A stretch of DNA of 64,000 nt from Buchnera aphidicola (Macrosiphum euphorbiae) (GTDB lineage: Bacteria > Pseudomonadota > Gammaproteobacteria > Enterobacterales > Enterobacteriaceae), in the NCBI RefSeq assembly GCF_005237295.1, contig NZ_CP033006.1, forward strand, positions 372,001 to 436,000. The letters are read 5' to 3'. Below, in pieces: positions 19,308-29,631 of the stretch. The translations under genes and the position numbers were made by a program. The notes under the pieces were generated by a model. It saw only the letters and a program-made list of their open reading frames with translations. It was not told where the DNA came from and did no database searches. The first letter of the stretch is position 1. Every line of letters starts with the position of its first letter.

Positions 19308-20741
19308 ATGTTTAAAAATGTATTTGCAAACCTTCAAAAGGTTGGTAAATCACTTATGTTACCTGTTTCAGTATTACCTATTGCAGGAATACTTCTGGGA
19401 ATAGGATCTGCACATTTTAGTTTATTACCAGAGATTCTTTCTCAAATTATGGCTCAAACAGGAGGTTCTGTTTTTAGCAACATGCCGTTAATTTTTGCAA
19501 TTGGTGTAGCTCTCGGCTTTACTAAAAATGATGGTGTTGCAGCATTAGCTGCAGTTGTATCTTATGGAATTTTAATACAAACATTAACTTCAGTTGAACC
19601 AATTATTTTGAATACAACTATTGATGTCATCAAAGATAAACATCTTTCTGATACTGGTATATTAGGAGGTATTATTGCAGGTGCAATTTCAGCATATATG
19701 TTTAATAAATTTTATCGTATTCAATTACCTGAATATTTAGGGTTTTTTGCTGGAAAAAGATTTGTTCCTATTATTTCAGGATTATCTGCGATATTAATAG
19801 GTATAATATTATCTATAATCTGGCCTCCAATAGGTCATGGAATTCAAATTTTTTCTGAATGGGCTGCTTATCAAAATCCTATCCTTGCTTTTGCTCTATA
19901 TGGATTAGTAGAAAGAGCACTGGTACCATTTGGATTGCATCATATATGGAATGTTCCATTTCAAATGCAAATTGGAGAATATACTAATTCTATAGGGCAA
20001 GTATTTCATGGAGATATTGCTAGATACATGGCAGGTGATGCTACAGCTGGAAATTTATCAGGAGGTTTCATTTTTAAAATGTACGGTCTTCCCGGTGCTG
20101 CATTAGCAATTTGGCATACAGCTAAAAAAGAAAACAAAACTAAAATAGGTAGTATTATGATTTCAGCTGCATTAACTGCTTTTTTAACTGGAATCACTGA
20201 ACCGATTGAATTTTCATTTATTATTGTTGCACCAGTACTATATATTATCCATGCATTTTTAGCTGGATTATCTTTTCCATTATGTATTTTTTTAGATATG
20301 CGCGCAGGAACTAGTTTTTCACATGGTTTTATAGACTTTGTAGTGTTAAGTGGAAATAGTAATCATATATTTCTTTTTCCAATTATTGGTATACTTTATG
20401 GATTATTATACTACATTTTATTTTATTTATTAATTATTAATTTTAATTTAAACACACCAGGACGAGAAAATATTAAAAATAATATACTAGAAAAAAATGA
20501 TAATGAAATTGCACCGTATATTATCACGGCATTAGGTGGAAAAAATAATATTAAAAATCTAGATGCCTGTATTACCAGATTAAGAATTACAATTCTAGAA
20601 ATATCAAAAGTAAATCAAAAAGATTTAAAAAATATTGGGGCAGCAGGAGTAATAATTGCAGGTTCAGGAATACAAGTTGTTTTTGGAACAAGATCTGAAA
20701 ACATTAAAACAGCAATGGATGAATATATAAAGAAAGTGTAA
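19308..20741 (+). CDS. ptsG: PTS glucose-specific EIICB component
   Basis: PtsG imports and phosphorylates glucose. It is 477 aa, the same as E. coli. The membrane EIIC part (about 1-380) has many hydrophobic segments and '[18 protein letters not shown]'. The linker 'NTPGREN' leads to the EIIB domain, where Cys421, the phosphorylated residue, lies in '[10 protein letters not shown]'. TAGGAG precedes ATG 19308. It is probably the main sugar entry route in this organism. Confidence 0.97.
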   Translation: MFKNVFANLQKVGKSLMLPVSVLPIAGILLGIGSAHFSLLPEILSQIMAQTGGSVFSNMPLIFAIGVALGFTKNDGVAALAAVVSYGILIQTLTSVEPIILNTTIDVIKDKHLSDTGILGGIIAGAISAYMFNKFYRIQLPEYLGFFAGKRFVPIISGLSAILIGIILSIIWPPIGHGIQIFSEWAAYQNPILAFALYGLVERALVPFGLHHIWNVPFQMQIGEYTNSIGQVFHGDIARYMAGDATAGNLSGGFIFKMYGLPGAALAIWHTAKKENKTKIGSIMISAALTAFLTGITEPIEFSFIIVAPVLYIIHAFLAGLSFPLCIFLDMRAGTSFSHGFIDFVVLSGNSNHIFLFPIIGILYGLLYYILFYLLIINFNLNTPGRENIKNNILEKNDNEIAPYIITALGGKNNIKNLDACITRLRITILEISKVNQKDLKNIGAAGVIIAGSGIQVVFGTRSENIKTAMDEYIKKV

Positions 20742-20759
20742 AAATAAGGAATTTTAATT

Positions 20760-21104
20760 ATGCAAGATCATTTGATTTTTAAAAATATTATAGAAAAAAA
20801 AACACCAGCAAATATTATTTATCAAGATGAAACAATTACTGCCTTCAAAGATATACAACCAAAAGCACCAGTACACATATTAATTGTACCTAATGTTTTT
20901 ATTGCATCATCAAATGATATTCACAAGAAAAATAAATGGGTTATAGCGCATATGTTTGATATTGCTGTTCAAATTGCAAAAAAAGAAAATATTAGTCAAG
21001 AAGGATATAGAATTGTTATTAATTGCAATAAAAATGGAGGTCAAGAAATCAATTATCTTCATATGCATTTACTAGGAGGTGCAAAACTTAAATCGTTTTC
21101 TTGA
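20760..21104 (+). CDS. hinT: HinT purine nucleoside phosphoramidase, with altered HIT motif
   Basis: HinT is a histidine-triad hydrolase of nucleoside phosphoramidates. It is 114 aa (E. coli 119) with a shortened C-terminus. 'VYQDDLVTAFRDI'-like and 'PHILIVPN'-like regions are conserved. The triad normally reads H-x-H-x-H; here residues 99-103 read YLHMH, so the first His is Tyr (TAT instead of CAT). The nucleophile position His101 and His103 remain. AAGGA precedes ATG 20760. Confidence 0.92.
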   Translation: MQDHLIFKNIIEKKTPANIIYQDETITAFKDIQPKAPVHILIVPNVFIASSNDIHKKNKWVIAHMFDIAVQIAKKENISQEGYRIVINCNKNGGQEINYLHMHLLGGAKLKSFS

Positions 21105-21162
21105 TTTTTATATTTTAAAACTTCTTAAAATGCTATTTATTTTATAAATTGAAGGATAAAAT

Positions 21163-21693
21163 TTGAGTAAAAATTTACTATCTATATTATTTTTTATATT
21201 TTTTATACATGGTTGTGATTTTTCTAAAGAAATCAAGAAAGATTTTAAAAAAACAAAAACATCAAATTTTTCTCTTTTAAACTTTGATTCAACTATAGAA
21301 AATATTGTTTTAGAAATATTAAAATCTAAAAATATATTTATTGTTAATAATACATTATTTTTTATTGATTTACTAAAAAATGAAACTAACATGTTTATAG
21401 ATACAAACAAACTAACAGATTCAATCAAAAATAAAATTACTGAAAAAAATCATAAAATTAATTTGCTTAAAACAGAAATAATTGAAAATTATAAAAAAGA
21501 ATTAGGTGTATTGCAAATAAAAAATACACTAGATACCAGTACTGCACTATTATTATCTCGTAATAATCACGTAAAATATTATCTTCATAGCTGTATTTCC
21601 GGTAAAAATAAACTTTTTTCATTAAAAATAGAATTAATACTAGTTGAAACAGGAGAAATAGTATTTATGAAAAAAGAAAGATTGTACTTATAA
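21163..21693 (+). CDS. lpoB: LpoB-like outer-membrane lipoprotein, activator of PBP1B
   Basis: In E. coli LpoB (YcfM) reaches through the wall to activate the peptidoglycan synthase PBP1B. The start is TTG 21163 with GAAGGAT upstream. Product 176 aa (E. coli about 213). Residues 1-18 are a lipoprotein signal ending IHGC (an imperfect lipobox). The Pro-rich linker of E. coli LpoB is missing. The C-terminal domain matches: 'LDTSTALLLSRNNHVKYYLH' and 'LELILVETGEIV'-like sequence ('IELILVETGEIVF'). The position after hinT agrees with E. coli. Confidence 0.85.
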   Translation: MSKNLLSILFFIFFIHGCDFSKEIKKDFKKTKTSNFSLLNFDSTIENIVLEILKSKNIFIVNNTLFFIDLLKNETNMFIDTNKLTDSIKNKITEKNHKINLLKTEIIENYKKELGVLQIKNTLDTSTALLLSRNNHVKYYLHSCISGKNKLFSLKIELILVETGEIVFMKKERLYL

Positions 21694-21807
21694 AAATATT
21701 ATATATAGAAAAATATTTTTTATATCCTAAAAATTAATTTTCTTGCTATATAAAAAAATTGAAAACTAGTTTTTTTTAATAAGAAAAAGTGTTTTATTGT
21801 CAAGAAG

Positions 21808-21907
21808 AGTAGCCCTTTCTACTGAAATTTATATAATTCAAAAAATTAATTATTTTTTGAATATAAAAAAATAGATTTCTCTATTTTTATGCCAGTAGAA
21901 AGTTCTA
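21808..21907. other. Structured spacer between lpoB and ompF with competing inverted repeats
   Basis: CTTTCTACTG (21815-21824) is the exact complement of CAGTAGAAAG (21893-21902). Inside lie two further hairpins: ATTCAAAAAAT/ATTTTTTGAAT (21836-21846 with 21852-21862) and AAAAATAGA/TCTATTTTT (21867-21875 with 21880-21888). The result is a three-way junction. The outer arms can instead fold locally: AGTAG/CTACT (21808-21823) and TAGA/TCTA (21896-21907). It would lie in the 3' region of both convergent transcripts. Confidence 0.5.
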
Positions 21908-21968
21908 ACTCTTAATTGTTATTAAAAATTTTTAAATTAATTTTAAAAAAATATATATTCTCAAAAAA

Positions 21969-23105
21969 TTAGAAATGATAAACTATTCCAGCACCAATAG
22001 TGTTATCTATAGGATTCTTAGTTTTTTTACTAGGATCATCACTCTTTAACAAATTAATTTTATAATTCATATATGTGGAAATATTTTTATTAAACTCATA
22101 GCGAGTAGAAATATTAATTTGTCTTGCTAATTCCAAATCTGAATTATTAGATGAATCTTTTGTATTTGAATTTTGTCCCTTAGAATCTAAATAACTTAAG
22201 GAAGGATGAAAGCCGGAATGAAAATCATATTCTGCAATAGCTTCAATATTTTGTGTTTTATTGATATATGGTTGTTCATTAGGCGCATTATTTTGATCAA
22301 TAGATGGTGTTGTTAAGTTACGTGCTTCACCATAAAAAGCTGCGATATATATATCATTAGCATCATATTTAAAACCCAATCCATATGCTCCTGCAGAAGG
22401 AAGCTTTTCGTCTTGATTACCTTTATCAGATGGAGATCTTTCAGAAGAAAAACAGGAACCAATAGCAGTCAGTCCAACATCAGTTTCATACTTTAAAGAA
22501 GCACCCCAGCCAGTACCATTTTGCTGAAGTTCTGCTCTATTTTTATCTTGATTTTGATACTGTAATGCAAAACTGACTCCATTAACTAAACCAAAAAGAT
22601 CATTATTTCTGTAAGTAAGTAAGCTATTATTTCTTCCTATCATATAATTATCATTATAAGAAAATACACTGTCTTTATTAATATATGGCGTATGATTAGT
22701 TAATGATTGTACATCATGAAAAATACCATAATTACGACCATAATCTATCGAACCCCAATTACCATATTTAAAACCAGCATATCCTAACCGTACAGTATTA
22801 GACTGTTGTTTATTTAATAGTTCCTCTGGTGCGGAAAAATCAGTTTTATATTCAATAGTAGCATAACTTAATAATTCATCAGTAATATTTATTTCTCCTG
22901 AAAGACCTAAAATAGCATTTGTATCATCGTTATGAGATGTAATTTTAGTCGATAAAAAACCATGAGATAACTCATGATTAGGATTAATACTACCGTATAA
23001 TTTAAGTTTATTACCGTTTTTATTAAATATATCTAAAGCATTAACTCCATTACTGGCAGCTAATAACATTGGTATTACAATTGCTAAAGATTTATGATTT
23101 GTCAT
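21969..23105 (-). CDS. ompF: Outer-membrane porin, OmpF/OmpC type
   Basis: A trimeric beta-barrel porin allowing small solutes through the outer membrane. It is 378 aa (E. coli OmpF 362). Residues 1-23 are a signal peptide ending VNA. Mature sequence begins 'LDIFNKNGNKLKLYGSI', close to the porin N-terminus; 'FKYGNWGSIDYGRNYGI' is the strand-loop 3 region. It ends 'GIVYHF' with the C-terminal Phe needed for barrel assembly. The symbol rests on position beside asnS, as ompF in E. coli; the extracellular loops are lineage-specific. Confidence 0.88.
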   Translation of the reverse strand: MTNHKSLAIVIPMLLAASNGVNALDIFNKNGNKLKLYGSINPNHELSHGFLSTKITSHNDDTNAILGLSGEINITDELLSYATIEYKTDFSAPEELLNKQQSNTVRLGYAGFKYGNWGSIDYGRNYGIFHDVQSLTNHTPYINKDSVFSYNDNYMIGRNNSLLTYRNNDLFGLVNGVSFALQYQNQDKNRAELQQNGTGWGASLKYETDVGLTAIGSCFSSERSPSDKGNQDEKLPSAGAYGLGFKYDANDIYIAAFYGEARNLTTPSIDQNNAPNEQPYINKTQNIEAIAEYDFHSGFHPSLSYLDSKGQNSNTKDSSNNSDLELARQINISTRYEFNKNISTYMNYKINLLKSDDPSKKTKNPIDNTIGAGIVYHF

Positions 23106-23248
23106 AATTTTTTATACTACCTTTTAGTAAAAATAATTTAAATCAATATCAATATATTATTAAAAAATAACTATGAATTTTATATATTTTTTATATTTAT
23201 ATAAATACTTAAATAAAAAAATTATTTAGTAAATATTAAATATTTTAG

Positions 23249-24649
23249 TTAAAAATGAGCATTATTAACAGTACGTGGAAATGGAATAAGATCTCTTATA
23301 TTTGTTACTCCAGTGACATAAGAGATTAATCGTTCAAAACCCATTCCGAAACCTGAGTGGGGTACTGTACCGTATCGACGAAGATCTCGATACCACCAAT
23401 AATCTTCTTTTTTTAATCCTAATTCTAACAAACGTTCGTCTAAAATTGAAATACGTTCTTCACGTTGAGAACCACCTATTAGCTCACCAATATTAGGAAC
23501 TAATAAATCTATTGCTGCAACAGTTTTTTTATCGTCATTCAATCTCATATAAAATGCTTTTAATTCTTTTGGATAGTTTTTTATTATTACTGGAATTTTA
23601 AAATACTTTTCTACAAGAAAACGCTCGTGCTCAGAAGACAGATCAACACCTAAAAAAACAGAATTATTAAATTGCATCTTAGAATCAAGTAAAATGTTCA
23701 CAGCATCTGCATAATCTATACGCACAAAATCTACTGACAATAGTTGTTCTAGACGATTAACTATATCATTATTAATATACGTTTTAAGAAAATTAATATC
23801 TGACATACAATTTTTTAAAAGAGATTTGCAAACATATTTTAACATAGACTCAGCAAAATCTGATATATCATTTAAATTAGTAAAAGCTGATTCTACTTCT
23901 AGCATCCAAAATTCTGCTAAATGACGACTAGTATTAGAGTTTTCAGCTCGGAATGTAGGACCAAAAGTATAAACTTTAGATAAAGCACAAGCATATGTTT
24001 CTATGTTTAACTGTCCCGAAACAGTTAAAAAAGACTCTTTTCCAAAAAAATCTTTTTTAAAATCAACGGATCCATCTTTATTCTTAGGAACATTTTTCAT
24101 GTCTAATGTTGAAACACGAAACATTTCTCCAGCACCTTCAGTATTTAAACTAGTTATAATAGGTGTTGGAACCCAAAAATAATCTCTCTTATAAAAAAAA
24201 CGGTGTAACGATTGTAATGTATGATTTCTTATTCGCGTTATTACGCCTATTAAATTTGTTCTAGATCTCAGATGTGCTACTTCTCTTAAATATTCTGCAC
24301 TGTGTTTTTTAGCAGATATCGGATAAGTCTCTGGATTTTCAATCCAACCTAAAACCTCAATTTTTGTTAACTGAATTTCATATTTTTGTTTATCTCCAAT
24401 TGATAATATTAATGTACCAGTTAGTATAACAGAGCATCCAATAGTTAAATGCAATATTTCTTTGTGATAATTAGGTAAATTATCATTCGCAATCGCTTGT
24501 ATCGAATCAAAACACGAACCATCATAAATTGTAATAAAAGAGAAGCCAGATTTTGAGCTTCTGCGGCTCCGGACCCATCCACATACAGTAATAAAACTAT
24601 TTACTATAATATCATCTTTATATATATCTGATATTGATACTGTACTCAT
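23249..24649 (-). CDS. asnS: Asparaginyl-tRNA synthetase
   Basis: AsnS charges tRNA-Asn. It is 466 aa, as in E. coli. The N-terminal OB-fold anticodon domain contains '[18 protein letters not shown]'. The class II catalytic domain has motif 2 '[20 protein letters not shown]' and motif 3 '[10 protein letters not shown]' near the C-terminus. It lies between pncB and ompF, all on the minus strand, in the E. coli order. Confidence 0.97.
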   Translation of the reverse strand: MSTVSISDIYKDDIIVNSFITVCGWVRSRRSSKSGFSFITIYDGSCFDSIQAIANDNLPNYHKEILHLTIGCSVILTGTLILSIGDKQKYEIQLTKIEVLGWIENPETYPISAKKHSAEYLREVAHLRSRTNLIGVITRIRNHTLQSLHRFFYKRDYFWVPTPIITSLNTEGAGEMFRVSTLDMKNVPKNKDGSVDFKKDFFGKESFLTVSGQLNIETYACALSKVYTFGPTFRAENSNTSRHLAEFWMLEVESAFTNLNDISDFAESMLKYVCKSLLKNCMSDINFLKTYINNDIVNRLEQLLSVDFVRIDYADAVNILLDSKMQFNNSVFLGVDLSSEHERFLVEKYFKIPVIIKNYPKELKAFYMRLNDDKKTVAAIDLLVPNIGELIGGSQREERISILDERLLELGLKKEDYWWYRDLRRYGTVPHSGFGMGFERLISYVTGVTNIRDLIPFPRTVNNAHF

Positions 24650-24775
24650 AAATTCTTCCCTTTTATACTTATTACTTATTTTTAAAAATAGACTATTATA
24701 GAAATAAAATTTTAAAATAGTAAAAATTTTTTTATATTTTAAAAAAATGTTAATCGATAATAAAAAAATTATAGT

Positions 24776-25975
24776 TTACCTATTTTTTAATGGTACATTA
24801 AACACTTCACATAAATGCTTTAAAAAATTACGATCTAAACAAAATGTTTTTCCTGGACTATCAGATATTTTAGCAACAGGTTTTCCATTGCATTTTACTA
24901 ATTTAACAACAATGTTCAGTGGTTTTACATATGGAATATCACAAGTTAATTTTGTTCCCATTCCAAAAATAACATTAATTCTCTTATTAAACTTTTTATA
25001 TAAAAATATAATCTTATTAAAATTTAAATTGTCAGAAAATAGTAACGTTTTAGTACAAGGGTCTATTCCTAATTTTTCATAATGCTTAAGAGCTTTTTCA
25101 CCCCATTCTACAGGATCTCCTGAATCATGTCTGATTCCCTGATAAGCAGAAGTAAAATGTAAGTTAAAATCTTGTAAAAAAGCATCCATAGTAATCGAAT
25201 CTGTAAGAGCAATACTCAAATGATTCTTGTATTGATATAACCATGTTTGTAATGCTAAAATTTGACTATCTTGTAAGTTTTTTCCAATTTGTTGATGCGC
25301 TTGAAACCATTCATGAGCTTGTGTTCCAACTGGTTTAATCTTTAATACACGAGCTATATGATAATTACTAGATCCAATTAAAAAAGGAAAATTCTTTTTT
25401 AACCTTTTAACAATAGAATACTGCACATTATAAGAAAATCTTCTTCTTGTACCAAAATCAACAATTTTCAAACGAGATAAATCTATATATTTAGTATGCT
25501 TAAAAAATTTTATCAGTTTATTATCTAAATATTGTACAGCAGATTTAGAACTAATTTCTGGAGAAAAATTTCCATGAAAAACCTCACTAATTAAAGCTAA
25601 AATCGGGACTTCCCATAATATTACTTCTTTCCATAGCCCACTTATGCGAATATGTAATTGACCTTGATAGTTATTGATTTTTACTTGTGAAACATTATAA
25701 CGAAATTTTCTTAACCAATGTAAATATTCTTTCTTAAAAAATGGGAAAGAGGTCATATAAGTATATTCTTCATGACTTAAAGATAAAGATCTCATCATGT
25801 TAATCTGTTCTAATAAAATATTTGCATAACAACCTAAAAAATTATCTCCTCTACAAAGAAATTCAGCAACTACATCTACATTTTTATAATGATAAAAAAC
25901 AGCTTGTTGCATATGAAGTTTATATGCATCAGTATCGAGCAATGTTTTTACTATTGGATAATCATATCTTTTCAT
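24776..25975 (-). CDS. pncB: Nicotinate phosphoribosyltransferase
   Basis: PncB makes nicotinate mononucleotide in the NAD salvage path. It is 399 aa (E. coli 400). Diagnostic segments are '[19 protein letters not shown]' near the N-terminus, '[13 protein letters not shown]', and '[15 protein letters not shown]', which carries phosphoribosyl-site residues. Its retention implies that nicotinate reaches the cell from the host. The start ATG 25975 faces the pncB-pyrD spacer. Confidence 0.95.
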   Translation of the reverse strand: MKRYDYPIVKTLLDTDAYKLHMQQAVFYHYKNVDVVAEFLCRGDNFLGCYANILLEQINMMRSLSLSHEEYTYMTSFPFFKKEYLHWLRKFRYNVSQVKINNYQGQLHIRISGLWKEVILWEVPILALISEVFHGNFSPEISSKSAVQYLDNKLIKFFKHTKYIDLSRLKIVDFGTRRRFSYNVQYSIVKRLKKNFPFLIGSSNYHIARVLKIKPVGTQAHEWFQAHQQIGKNLQDSQILALQTWLYQYKNHLSIALTDSITMDAFLQDFNLHFTSAYQGIRHDSGDPVEWGEKALKHYEKLGIDPCTKTLLFSDNLNFNKIIFLYKKFNKRINVIFGMGTKLTCDIPYVKPLNIVVKLVKCNGKPVAKISDSPGKTFCLDRNFLKHLCEVFNVPLKNR

Positions 25976-26051
25976 AATATTCGTTTATTTTTTATTCTAT
26001 TATTTTTTCATCTGCAATAACCATATATACGACAATCATCATGCTCATTTT

Positions 26052-26111
26052 ATGTTTTAATAAAATATGTTTTAATAAAATATGTTTTAATAAAATATGT
26101 TTTAATAAAAT
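26052..26111. repeat. Four perfect tandem copies of a 15-base unit
   Basis: The unit ATGTTTTAATAAAAT occurs four times head to tail without a mismatch. It lies in the 331-base pncB-pyrD divergent spacer, where pepN stands in E. coli. The rest of that spacer (25976-26306) is AT-rich and holds no gene that I can recognise. Confidence 0.95.
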
Positions 26112-26306
26112 AAAAGAATTCAAAAGAAATATTATTTAGGTCTTTTATAAAAATATAACATAAATAAAAAAGTTATCAATTTTTCAAAAAAATAATATCT
26201 TTAAAAAAAATAGTATATAAAATAAAATTATTCTAATTTATATATTTATAGAATATGTTTATTATAATTTTTTTAGAATTTTATCCTACACCAAAAAGGA
26301 ATTATA

Positions 26307-27319
26307 ATGTTTTATTATTTAATTCGTAAACTGTTATTTTTAATAGAACCTGAAAAAGCTCATTTTTTAACATTAAAATATCTCAATATTAAAAATATTC
26401 TGCTATTTAATTTTTTTTTTGTAAAACTAGAATACCATCAAAAAATATTCAATGCATGGGTTTAACTTTTAAAAATAAACTTGGTACTGCAGCAGGAATA
26501 GATAAAAATGGAGAATATATACATTCTTTATCAAAATTAGGATTTGGTTTCATTGAAGTAGGTACTGTTACTCCTTTACCTCAAATTGGAAATCCAAAAC
26601 CTAGAGTTTTTAGAGTAATTCCTATGGAAGGTATAATTAATAGAATGGGATTTAATAATCTGGGGATAGACAATTTAATTAATAATATAAAAAAATCAAA
26701 TTTCAAAGGAATCATAGGTGTTAATATTGGAAAAAATAAAAATACTAGGATTGAAAATGCAATTCATGATTATTTAATATGTATAGAAAAAATTTACTGT
26801 TATGCTAGCTATATCGCAATTAATATTTCTTCACCTAATACTATAAATTTAAGAAATTTACAATATGGAATTCTTTTTAAGAATTTATTATATCAAATAA
26901 AAAAAAAACAAAAAGAACTTCATAAAAAATATTTAAAATATGTTCCTATAGCAATTAAAATCTCACCAGACCTATCAACAAAAGAATTGATTTATATTTC
27001 AAAACAATTAATTAAATATAAAATAGATGCAGTGATCGCAACTAATACAACAGTAGATCACTCATCAGTATCTGGATTAGAAAACAGTTTACAAAAAGGA
27101 GGTTTAAGTGGATTTCCTTTGCAAAAAAAAAGCACTGAGATAATTTCAATATTATCAAAAAATTTACAAAAAAAAATCCCTATTATTGGAGTCGGTGGTA
27201 TTAATTCTATAAAATCAGCTAAAGAAAAAATTGCATCAGGAGCTACTCTAATACAAATTTATTCTGGATTAATATATCATGGTCCTAAACTAATAAAAAA
27301 AATTATTAATAAAATATAA
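26307..27319 (+). CDS. pyrD: PyrD, dihydroorotate dehydrogenase (class 2), frameshifted at a T10 run
   Basis: PyrD oxidises dihydroorotate to orotate at the membrane with quinone. ATG 26307 follows AAAAAGGA and encodes [20 protein letters not shown], matching the E. coli N-terminus, but this frame stops shortly after 26456. The -1 frame carries the rest: '[18 protein letters not shown]', 'NISSPNT' with the catalytic Ser, and '[10 protein letters not shown]'. The switch is at T10, 26411-26420; one extra T would give a 337-aa protein (E. coli 336). An alternative start at ATG 26456 would lack the N-terminal membrane-associated helices. Confidence 0.9.
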
Positions 27320-27508
27320 AATTTCTATTGGTAATTTCTTAAAATTAAGTTTTTTAAATCTAAAGAATCAATTAAATTTTATAAAAAACTTAAAATAAAT
27401 ATAATTATTAATTTAACTATATAGTTAGCGTATATTATATATCTAAAAATATTAAATATGTCATCAAAATAGTTTTTAATTTTATATAACTAATAATAAA
27501 AAATAAAA

Positions 27509-29611
27509 ATGAATAATTTATTTGCAAGTACAAATTTTGGAACTGAAAAATTGCTAGAAAAAGAGCTTTTATCTTTAGGCGCTAAAAATATAAAGATAAT
27601 AAATGGAGGAATTTATTATGAATCTAATGATTTATTATTATATAAAAGTTTAATGTGGAGTCGAATTGCTTCACGTATTTATTTATGCATAAGAAAATTT
27701 ACTATAAAAAATAGCGATGATCTTTATCAGAATGTATATAATATTAGTTGGACTGAAATTTTTCATATAAACAATACTTTTTTAGTTAATTTTAAAGGAA
27801 CTAATGATACTATTCGCAATAGTTTATTCGGAGCACTAATAACTAAAGATGCAATTGTTGACCAATTCCAAAAAAAATATTCTTCTCGTCCGAGTGTAAA
27901 CCTTATCAAACCTGATATTCGAGTCAAAGTATTATTAAACAATAATATATTACATATTATGTTAGATCTAAGTGGAGAATCTTTAAATAAAAGAGGATAT
28001 CGTGAATTTTGCAATTCTACTCCTATTAAAGAAAACTTAGGAACAGCGATTGTATTAAGTTCAGGTTGGAAAAAAAATACACCCATGATAGATCCTATGT
28101 GTGGTTCAGGAACACTTTTAATTGAAGCAGCTATGATAGCTTCTGATAGAGCTCCTGGATTAAAAAGATTAAAATGGGGATTTCAATCATGGAAAAAATA
28201 TGATAAAAATATATGGAAAGAAGTTGTCAAAGAAGCAGAAGAAAGATTTAAAATTGGAATAAAAAAATATTTTAAAAATTATTTTATAGGATATGATTAT
28301 AACTCTGAAATTATAAAAAAAGCTAAAATAAATGCATCAAATGCAGGCGTGTTAAAAATAATTCAATTTTCAACAAAAAATTTAAATAATTTAAAAAATA
28401 TTTATAATAAAGAGCAAGTAGGAATTATATTAAGTAATCCACCGTATGGAGAAAGATCTCAAACTGAAAGTCAATTAGTCGGTTTATATATACAATTAGG
28501 CATAGCATCAAAAAAATATTTTAAAAATTGGAAATTATCGATATTTAGTTCATCAATATTTTTGTTAAAATTTTTGCAAATGCAATCATATGAAGAATAT
28601 TGTTTTAGAAACGGACCATTAAATTGTTTTCAAAGAAATTTTTCAATTTTCTTGAAAAACTCAAATATTAAAAACAATGAATTTAAAGATAGATTAAATA
28701 AAAACTTTAAAAAATTAAAAAAATGGGCTAATCTAGAAAAATTAGAGTGTTTTCGTGTTTATAACGCAGATTTACCAAATTACAATATAATAATAGATAT
28801 TTATCATCAATGGATAGTAATTCAAGAGTATAAAGCACCAAAACTAATCAATTATAATAAAGCATTCAAAAGACTATGCCATGCTATTTATTATACTAAA
28901 AAAATATTATCTATTCCTATAAATAATATTATATTAAAAACTAGACAAAAGAACAAAAATAAAACACAGTATAAAAAATTATTTAATAGTAATAATTTTA
29001 TTACTATTCAAGAATATCATGCGAAATTTTTAGTAAATTTGACAGATTATTTAGATACTGGTTTATTTTCAGATAAACGACTCGTGAGAAAATTATTAGG
29101 AACAATGGCTAAGGGAAAAGATTTTCTTAATTTATTTTCATATACTGGAACTGCCACTGTTTATGCTGGATTAGGAGAAGCAAATAGCACAACTAGTGTA
29201 GATATTTCTAATACTTATATAAAATGGTCTATGCGTAATATGTCTCTTAATAATTTAACAGGTTCTCAACATCGTTTTATTCAATCAGATTGTTTAACAT
29301 GGATCAAAAAAACTAATCAAAAATTTGATTTAATATTTATAAATCCACCTACTTTTTCTAATTCTAAAAAAATGCAACAAGATTTTGATTTAACAAGAGA
29401 TTATCTAGATATAATCATTAACTTAAAAAAAATTTTACGTTATGATGGTTATATTATCTTTTCAAGTTCTACACGAAATTTTGAAGTTAATTTTAATTAT
29501 ATTAAAAAAATAAAATTACATATACAAAAAATTACGAAAAAAATACAATCAAAAGATTTTTTAAAAAATTCCAATATTTACCATTCCTGGTTAATAAAAC
29601 ATGTAAAATAA
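27509..29611 (+). CDS. rlmL: RlmKL, bifunctional 23S rRNA m2G2445/m7G2069 methyltransferase
   Basis: The protein (YcbY) is a fusion of two methyltransferases, 700 aa (E. coli 702). Order: THUMP RNA-binding domain (about 1-155), the RlmL part with 'DPMCGSGTLLIEAA' and 'LSNPPYGERSQTE', then the RlmK part from about residue 400 with 'DTGLFSDKRLVRK', 'NLFSYTGTATVYA' and 'FINPPTFSNSKKM'. No strong ribosome site precedes ATG 27509. In E. coli zapC and ycbX lie between pyrD and this gene; both are missing. Confidence 0.95.
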   Translation: MNNLFASTNFGTEKLLEKELLSLGAKNIKIINGGIYYESNDLLLYKSLMWSRIASRIYLCIRKFTIKNSDDLYQNVYNISWTEIFHINNTFLVNFKGTNDTIRNSLFGALITKDAIVDQFQKKYSSRPSVNLIKPDIRVKVLLNNNILHIMLDLSGESLNKRGYREFCNSTPIKENLGTAIVLSSGWKKNTPMIDPMCGSGTLLIEAAMIASDRAPGLKRLKWGFQSWKKYDKNIWKEVVKEAEERFKIGIKKYFKNYFIGYDYNSEIIKKAKINASNAGVLKIIQFSTKNLNNLKNIYNKEQVGIILSNPPYGERSQTESQLVGLYIQLGIASKKYFKNWKLSIFSSSIFLLKFLQMQSYEEYCFRNGPLNCFQRNFSIFLKNSNIKNNEFKDRLNKNFKKLKKWANLEKLECFRVYNADLPNYNIIIDIYHQWIVIQEYKAPKLINYNKAFKRLCHAIYYTKKILSIPINNIILKTRQKNKNKTQYKKLFNSNNFITIQEYHAKFLVNLTDYLDTGLFSDKRLVRKLLGTMAKGKDFLNLFSYTGTATVYAGLGEANSTTSVDISNTYIKWSMRNMSLNNLTGSQHRFIQSDCLTWIKKTNQKFDLIFINPPTFSNSKKMQQDFDLTRDYLDIIINLKKILRYDGYIIFSSSTRNFEVNFNYIKKIKLHIQKITKKIQSKDFLKNSNIYHSWLIKHVK

Positions 29612-29631
29612 ATTCAAGGATAGAAAAATTT

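Noticed and set aside
24747-25082. A plus-strand open frame over the pncB end
   Set aside because: It is a shadow of pncB, whose protein is conserved over its whole length on the minus strand.
26456-27319. pyrD as a complete gene starting at ATG 26456
   Set aside because: Homology continues upstream in a second frame back to ATG 26307 with a good ribosome site, so the gene is frameshifted rather than short.
27345-27393. A 12-bp inverted repeat after pyrD as a terminator
   Set aside because: The arms are almost all A/T, the loop is 25 bases and there is no U tract; such pairs are expected by chance here.
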